A stretch of 64,000 nt of DNA from positions 18,397,856-18,461,855 of the forward strand of contig NC_135246.1 of NCBI RefSeq assembly GCF_947623445.1, written 5' to 3'. Positions 58,439 to 64,000 of this stretch are shown here, piece by piece. Source of the DNA: Clavelina lepadiformis (lineage: Eukaryota; Chordata; Ascidiacea; Aplousobranchia; Clavelinidae). The position numbers and the translations under genes were made by a program. Below the pieces are notes generated by a model. It had not been told where the DNA came from and did no database searches. It saw only the letters and a list, made by a program, of their open reading frames with translations. Numbering within the stretch: position 1 is the first letter of the stretch; every line of letters begins with the position of its first letter.

Positions 58439-58447
58439 TAACTTCCC

Positions 58448-59690
58448 ATACTTTGTAATTATGCGATTTGGCTTTTTTGTTGGTCGAGTTATTTGACTAG
58501 ACTAGTTTATTTTGAAAGATCAATTTTGCTGTTTGGTTTGTAGTAACTAGACCTACCTTTGTATTTGTAGCTTTTAGGTAGTGAGTGCACCGAAGTTGAC
58601 TTTATTTTTGTTAACCAGACAATATTAATATTAATAAACAGAAAGTTGTTGGACTAAACAAATGTGACAATTCTGTGCTCTTTTCCCTCTGTTCCAATGC
58701 TGCTGTCTTGTGGACAAAATAGGCGTTTAAATTGGTATGATGTTAGAGCATATTGTAAAATGCTGTATTGCGTCTGTTTGCTGTCGCAAAATTTGGTCAT
58801 TGAGACCGTCAGGAAGTTGAATTTTTTCAGTTGTGGTAACCCTATGCTAGAACATGTTTATCTCATTTTGCTTTGAGTTTTGTTGAATGCAACGTACAGT
58901 CGAATCCGCTTTCAGACACCGGATAACCCGGACAACCGCTTTATTCGGCCAAAATGCTCGGGAACGGAACAAAAGTAAAAATTGAACGTAAAAAATCCTG
59001 TCAATTCGGACAATTCTCCGCTTAATTCGGACACCTTAGGTTCGCAATTCCATCGTTAGGTTAGGACACAATAAACAGTACTTTGTTCGTTTTAAGACAA
59101 GATTCAATTGCATTATGAGTGATTATGGTGAAACAATGACAATCGATGCAGTAACATTCGACAATGAACTCAAATAACGCCGTGCCAGCTTCATAGTCGC
59201 TTTTACTTTGGTACAATTGCGTCCATCTTGTAGGACAAAATTGTACAGAAAAGTTTAGCACAAAGAGTGAAATGCTCATTAAAGTAAACGAAGTTGTTTT
59301 ATGCGATCAGTGCCAGTTACTGCAGTATAGCGCAGCTGTAATTCATTTATTACGCAACATAACAGTATTTTAAATGCGTTTTTTGCCTTTATGCATGACC
59401 ATGAAACAAATGATTGATTTTCCGCTTAATTCGGACAAAAGTGAGCGGAACCAAAGTGTCCGAATTAAGCGGAGTCGACTGTAATTGAATGCTTCTGTAA
59501 ATTTTAAAAGGTTCTTTATGTTGCCAACAATTTAACAGATTTCCATGTTCATTTTGTTTACCCCGAAAATAGGTTACAAATATAAACATTGTCATGTATA
59601 ATTATGGAATGTCTTTCACGTGGAATCCATTCAATGATACATCAAACACCAATTTATGTTTTGTTTTAGCTAGCAATTTTGTATTTTATT
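58448..59690 (+). promoter_or_regulatory. Conserved upstream block of zinc-finger gene 4, with an insertion
   Basis: Apart from the element at 58897-59481 this is a close copy of 17200-17851 and 21465-22102, including AATAGGTTACAAATATAAAC (about 59568-59588) and a TTTTGTTTTAG acceptor-like site ending at 59669, 22 bases before ATG 59691. The insertion lies some 790 bases upstream of the start, and the proximal block is untouched. Confidence 0.5.
58897..59481. mobile_element. Tigger/pogo-like element, TA target, empty sites in two paralogs
   Basis: The left end CAGTCGAATCCGCTT and right end inward CAGTCGACTCCGCTT are flanked by TA (58895-58896, 59482-59483). The paralogous sites near 17644 and 21894 read AACGTAATTGAATGC with no insert. 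585 bp; the right half is rich in AATTCGGACA-like sequence. No transposase frame is recognisable, so it is non-autonomous. Structure fits the Tc1/mariner-pogo group. Confidence 0.9.
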
Positions 59691-61196
59691 ATGGAGTGCC
59701 ATCCAAGTGTTAAGAATGTGGAGATTATTTTAAAAGATTCAGTGGTAAGATTATATGATTTTGCAAGAATGAGAAGCTATGCGACAAGAAGTGAATCAAC
59801 TTCACTATGTGAAGTCCCGACTGAGACAGATGCAACCTTAACTCTAATGTCAAACAATGTTTTCTCTCAGTCAGAGATTGAAGAAAAACCAATATTTGAT
59901 GGCGAGGTTGTTGTTTCTGAAAACCTAAATAAAAGAAATTTACAGGAGCAATACAACAAATTGCCTATGAAGTTTCCTGATAAAAACATCACAAATCGTG
60001 AGATGAATACTAGAGAGGTTAAATGTTCACGAATTGTTGAAAATGACAAAATAAAACATTTCTGTTGCGCCGTTTGTGATAAATCTTTTACACAAAAAAC
60101 CAAAATGAAAATTCACTTAAAGACTCACAAGAGTAAACGATTGTATGAATGTCGAGTTTGTTGCAAATCATTTTCACGAAACAGCACTTTGAAGCAACAT
60201 ATGAAAGTCCACACTGGAGAGCGCCCTTATCAATGCGATGTTTGTTTCAAAACATTTTCACGAAACAGCATTTTGAAAAGTCATATGAGAGTCCACACTG
60301 GAGAGCGCCCTTATCAATGCGTCGTTTGTTTGAAATCATTTTCGGAAAACAACACTTTACAGTGTCATATGAAAGCCCATACTGAAGAGCGCCCTTATCA
60401 GTGCAATGTTTGTTTGAAATCATTTTCGCAAAACAGCAATTTGAATACTCATATGAGAGTCCATACTGGAGAGCGCCCTTATCAGTGCGATGTTTGTTTG
60501 AAATCATTTTCACGAAACAGCAGTTTACAACGTCATATGAAATCCCATACTGGAGAGCGCCCTTATCAATGTGATGTTTGTTGCAAATCATTTTCACGAA
60601 ACAGCACTTTGAAGCAACATATGAATGTCCACACTGGAGAGCGCCCTTATCAGTGCGATGTTTGTTTCAAAACATTTTCACGAAACAGCATTTTGAAAAG
60701 TCATATGAGAGTCCACACTGGAGAGCGCCCTTATCAATGCGTCGTTTGTTTGAAATCATTTTCGGAAAATAGCAATTTACAGTGTCATATGAAAGCCCAT
60801 ACTGGAGAGCGCCCTTATCAGTGCAATATTTGTTTGAAATCATTTTTGCAAAACAGCAATTTGAATACTCATATGAGAGTCCATACTGGAGAGCGCCCTT
60901 ATCAGTGCGATGTTTGTTTGAAATCATTTTCACGAAACAGCAGTTTACAACGTCATATGAAATCCCATACTGGAGAGCGCCCTTATCAGTGCGATGTTTG
61001 TTTGAAATCATTTTCACGAAACAGCAGTTTACAGCATCATATAAAAGTCCATACTGGAGAGCGCCCTTATCAATGCGATGTTTGCTACAAATCATTTTCG
61101 CAAAATAGCAATTTGAAAACTCATATGAGAGTCCACACTGGAGAGCGCCCTTATCAATGCAATGTTTGCTGTAAATCATTTTCGCAAAATCGCTAA
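59691..61196 (+). CDS. C2H2 zinc-finger array protein 4, 13 fingers with an internal five-finger duplication
   Basis: A 501-residue protein from ATG 59691 with the MECHPSVKNVEIILKDS leader. Thirteen complete fingers follow; finger 1 has all four zinc ligands, unlike genes 2 and 3. Helix residues (-1,2,3,6) from finger 2: RSTQ, RSIS, ENTC, QSNT, RSSR, then RSTQ, RSIS, ESNC, QSNT, RSSR, then RSSH, QSNT. So fingers 2-6 are repeated as fingers 7-11, a 420-bp step. Finger 14 is cut at SQNR-stop, and its remainder follows out of frame. Presumed nuclear DNA-binding protein; target unknown. Confidence 0.9.
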   Translation: MECHPSVKNVEIILKDSVVRLYDFARMRSYATRSESTSLCEVPTETDATLTLMSNNVFSQSEIEEKPIFDGEVVVSENLNKRNLQEQYNKLPMKFPDKNITNREMNTREVKCSRIVENDKIKHFCCAVCDKSFTQKTKMKIHLKTHKSKRLYECRVCCKSFSRNSTLKQHMKVHTGERPYQCDVCFKTFSRNSILKSHMRVHTGERPYQCVVCLKSFSENNTLQCHMKAHTEERPYQCNVCLKSFSQNSNLNTHMRVHTGERPYQCDVCLKSFSRNSSLQRHMKSHTGERPYQCDVCCKSFSRNSTLKQHMNVHTGERPYQCDVCFKTFSRNSILKSHMRVHTGERPYQCVVCLKSFSENSNLQCHMKAHTGERPYQCNICLKSFLQNSNLNTHMRVHTGERPYQCDVCLKSFSRNSSLQRHMKSHTGERPYQCDVCLKSFSRNSSLQHHIKVHTGERPYQCDVCYKSFSQNSNLKTHMRVHTGERPYQCNVCCKSFSQNR

Positions 61197-61257
61197 TTGC
61201 AAGTTCATGTGATAGTCCACACAGGTTAGCGCCCTTAATAAAATGTTTGGTTTAGGT
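61197..61257 (+). pseudogene. Out-of-frame remainder of the last finger of array 4
   Basis: After TAA, sequence like TTGCAAGTTCATGTGATAGTCCACACAGGTTAGCGCCC-equivalent finger DNA continues (helix end, H-x3-H and a GERP-like linker), but with stops. The small deletion in the NSxLQ segment (AATCGCTAATTG where others have AACAGC-ATTTG) shifted the frame. Confidence 0.65.
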
Positions 61258-61576
61258 CAGAGGCGGACAACATTCGGCCCGCGGGCCGGATCCGGCCCGC
61301 AGACAGTTTCCGGTCTTATATGATAATGTGGCCTGCGGCCACATTCTGCCGCAATCCCTGTATTGCGTCTCTGAAAAAGTCCAAGTTTGCCATCCTGAGA
61401 AAGATGGCCATGAATCTACTTTGTTCTGTTCTGGCCTACATATAATTGTGAGCTAACATTTTTGACCATAAACAGTAATAAGACAAAGCTGAGTTCCAAT
61501 CTATTCAGGAATCCGGCCCGCCAAGTACTTCATTTTCTCATATCAGGCCCGCCACCGAAGAAGTTGCCCGCCCCTG
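61258..61576. mobile_element. Miniature hAT element in the 3' flank of array 4
   Basis: Ends CAGAGGCGGACAAC and GTTGCCCGCCCCTG are inverted. GTTTAGGT flanks both sides (61250-61257, 61577-61584), and the other arrays have the single site (GATTTAGGTGTTAATC near 19494). It contains several CCGGCCCGC units. 319 bp with no gene. It sits in what should be the 3' UTR. Confidence 0.9.
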
Positions 61577-61970
61577 GTTTAGGTGTTAGTCAGATCTAAT
61601 ATAAATGTAGATGTGGCAATGTTTTGTTTTTCTTCGCATTTAGAGTTATAGTAATGTTAGCGTTAATATTTCTTCCACATAAAGCTAGTTTGGTTATTAG
61701 TTATTTATGCCAATGATTGTTATGTATTGCAGTATAAAAGTTTTGTTTCTTTTTTAAATACTTGCAAAAGTCACATTACAAAATATGAACCATTTTTAGA
61801 TGTTTTTGTCATTTTTTATTGATTTTCGCTGATTGCAATGTCTTTGGATTGATGTAATATTTTTTCCGGTTTCTACATGTTTCTATATTCACATCATGTG
61901 CAATTTCCTACTATTCACATTCATTTTCTTAGCAAATAGGTCATAAGTATATACCTCACCATATTCATCT

Positions 61971-63250
61971 ATGGAGTGTCAACCAGGTTGTAGACTGGTT
62001 GACGTTGTCGTAAAAGCAATCAGTGATCTGATTTCACAAGAATTTTGTTTTTGACTTTATGTGAAATATTCAATTAATGTGTTTTCTTGATTTGTTATAA
62101 ACGTAGAGGTTGCAATGATAAATTTTAACTTTAATGAACCTTTTAAACATGTTTTTGAGTTTTGTTTACATACAAAGTTATTGTAAAGTTAGCATTAACA
62201 CAGGTTGCACATAAGCAATGCTTCTTTGCTTCACATAGCAATGCAAGCACATGTTATTCTAATTTTGCTTTAAGTTTTGTTGATTTCTCTGTCCTTGAAT
62301 ACTTTTGCGTGTTCATTTTCATTTCACAACAAATAAGTTACAGATATAAACAATGTCATATACAATCATCATGTCATTCGTGTGTTATCCATCAAACGCT
62401 ACATTAAATATAATTGTTTCTTTAGCACACATTTTTATAGTTTACTATGGACTGTCATCCAAGTGGTAAGCATATCGACATTATTATGAAAACAATCAGT
62501 GATGCGACAAGATGTGAAGTGGGAATTTGATAAATTGCCAGAAAACATGGAAGACTTGTGTTTAAAACTTCTTGCAGAAATAAGGAAATCCAAAACCACA
62601 GACAGTTCAATGCCAAATGAGGAAATATTGCAATCATAAGATGAAAGTTTGTTATTGACATTTGTGTTAAGGAAGGTCATTCGGAGATTGCATTTGTTTC
62701 TCCTCATCTTGGAGCCATCAAAGAAGAGTCAATGGGAGATAGGGAGGTATCTCGATTTGAATCTGATGACAAAATTACGGCAGCGTTAAATTATATTTTC
62801 ACTCAGTCATAGAATGAAGCAAATTCCACACATTTGGACAAACTTGTTGATTCTGAAAACTTGAATGAAACAAAGTCACTCCCAAAATATAATATGTCAG
62901 CAAAGGAATTTCCTGATGAATGCACACCGAATGGTAAAAACTTTAAAAGCAAGGTTAAGCATTCCATGACAATTGTTAGAGATGACCGGAAGCATTTCTG
63001 TTGCTCAGTTTCTGATAAATCTATCAAACAAAAGGCAAACCTGCAAACTGATTTAAGAACCCACATGGACTTACCTCCAAATCAATGCAAGATTTGCTGC
63101 AAATCATTTTCCTAAAACAGCGATTTGCAGCATCATGTGAGAGTTCATGACATGTTTTTGGTATTTGTTTACACGCACTAGTTTGTTTCAAATTATTTTT
63201 ACAAAACAGCGGCTTGCAAACTCATACGGTAGTTTAACTTGGAGAGCACA
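61971..63250 (+). pseudogene. Type C leader and type B zinc-finger pseudogene (copy 4)
   Basis: Type C head at ATG 61971 (MECQPGCRLVDVVVKAISDL), then the shared type B upstream block and a type B copy from ATG 62447 (MDCHPSGKHIDIIMKTISDA). The frame is lost at the same deletion as copies 2 and 3. SENLNETKSLPKYNMSAKEF and HFCCSVSDKSIKQKANLQT survive, and the finger has TAA at the codon shared with copies 2 and 3. Confidence 0.75.
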
Positions 63251-63667
63251 ATTAGTAATGAAATGTTTGGTTTAAGTTTTAATCAGATCTATTATAAATG
63301 TAGATGTGGCAATGTTTTGGTATTTGTTTACATTCAGAGTTACAGTAATGTTAGCATTGAAACTTCTACCACATAAAACTGGTTTGTTGATTTGTTAATC
63401 ATGCCAATGAATGTTATGTTTTTCACTGTAAACATCTTGTTTAATTTTGAAAGATTTGCAAAAGTCCTGTTCCGAAATATGAACTGTTTTAGGATATTCA
63501 GTTGATTTTGTTTTTTGATTTTCGCTGATTACAATGTATTTGAAATGATGTATTAATTTTTCAGTTTCTTTTTATTTCTATATTCACATCAAATGCAAGT
63601 TTTTTTACTATTTTCATTCAATTTCTTAGCAAATAGGTTATAAGTATAAATCGCACCATATTTAACT

Positions 63668-64000
63668 ATGGAGTATCAACCAAATTGTAGACTGGTTGAT
63701 GTTGTATGAAAACCAATCTGTGATCTGATTTCACAAGAATTAGAGCATACAAGATAAGGTTGAAGATTGAATGAGGAAACAGAGAAAACTAAAATCATAA
63801 ATAATTCAACACCACTTGAAGAAACATTGACATCAGAGACAGAATTTGACATTGACATTTGTATTCAGGAAGTTCATTCAAAGAAGATATGATTTATTCT
63901 TCGGCCTTAAGCTACAAATGAAAGAAACCGATGTTTCAGGATTGGAAAGCTGGGTATTTTTGACGATTGGGAGATATCAAAATACAATTACAACCATGTT
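63668..64000 (+). pseudogene. Type C zinc-finger relic, running off the window
   Basis: ATG 63668 gives MEYQPNCRLVDVV and a stop. The sequence closely follows 25766-26090, including EFDIDICIQEVHS. It continues beyond the window end. Confidence 0.6.

Overview
The window is animal nuclear DNA: AT-rich, with GT-AG introns of about 55 to 730 bp, metazoan gene families and many DNA transposons. The gene set (a cortexin-like protein, TMEM106, PLAC8/cornifelin, a CLCA-like module, a Golgi carbohydrate sulfotransferase and arrays of C2H2 fingers) together with compact genes points to an invertebrate chordate, most likely an ascidian. That assignment is an inference; the sequence does not prove it.

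Layout. 0-10.4 kb holds three ordinary spliced genes that single-frame reading misses: a cortexin-like gene (+, 85-595), an Arg/Ser-rich 313-residue gene of unknown function (-, 3061-1622) and a TMEM106-like gene (-, 10345-8262). 13.0-16.7 kb is a nest of repeats that includes an internally deleted hAT transposon. 17.2-37.1 kb is a tandem C2H2 zinc-finger cluster. It has three long single-exon genes (17852, 22103, 31804) alternating with decayed copies of two older paralogous types (called B and C here). A CLCA-like exon pair and several repeats lie inside it at 26.7-31 kb. 38.0-40.9 kb is an intact six-exon sulfotransferase, with a partial, broken copy at 49.3-51.0 kb. A PLAC8 gene lies between them at 46.3 kb. 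51-55 kb is another repeat nest. The zinc-finger cluster then resumes with an interrupted relic (55-56.8 kb), a fourth intact array (59691-61196) and further B and C relics to the window end.

The most notable pattern is a group of five DNA transposons (3450-3735, 35953-36744, 44613-45294, 52319-52941, 57087-58438). They have 8-9 bp target duplications, mostly GG-beginning ends, and inverted repeats made of short tandem subunits sharing a GACA-N-(T/C)T-(N)-A-(T/C)-(C/T) core. Two carry unrelated broken protein-coding passengers. Several insertions in the window can be checked against empty sites in its own paralogous duplicates, so many ends and target duplications are defined to within a base or so.

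Within the finger arrays, backbone and linkers are nearly identical from finger to finger. Variation concentrates at helix positions -1, 3 and 6, which choose DNA bases. With the block duplications, nonsense endings and transposon load, this looks like a rapidly turning-over zinc-finger family. What it binds is unknown; transposon repression is a reasonable hypothesis only.
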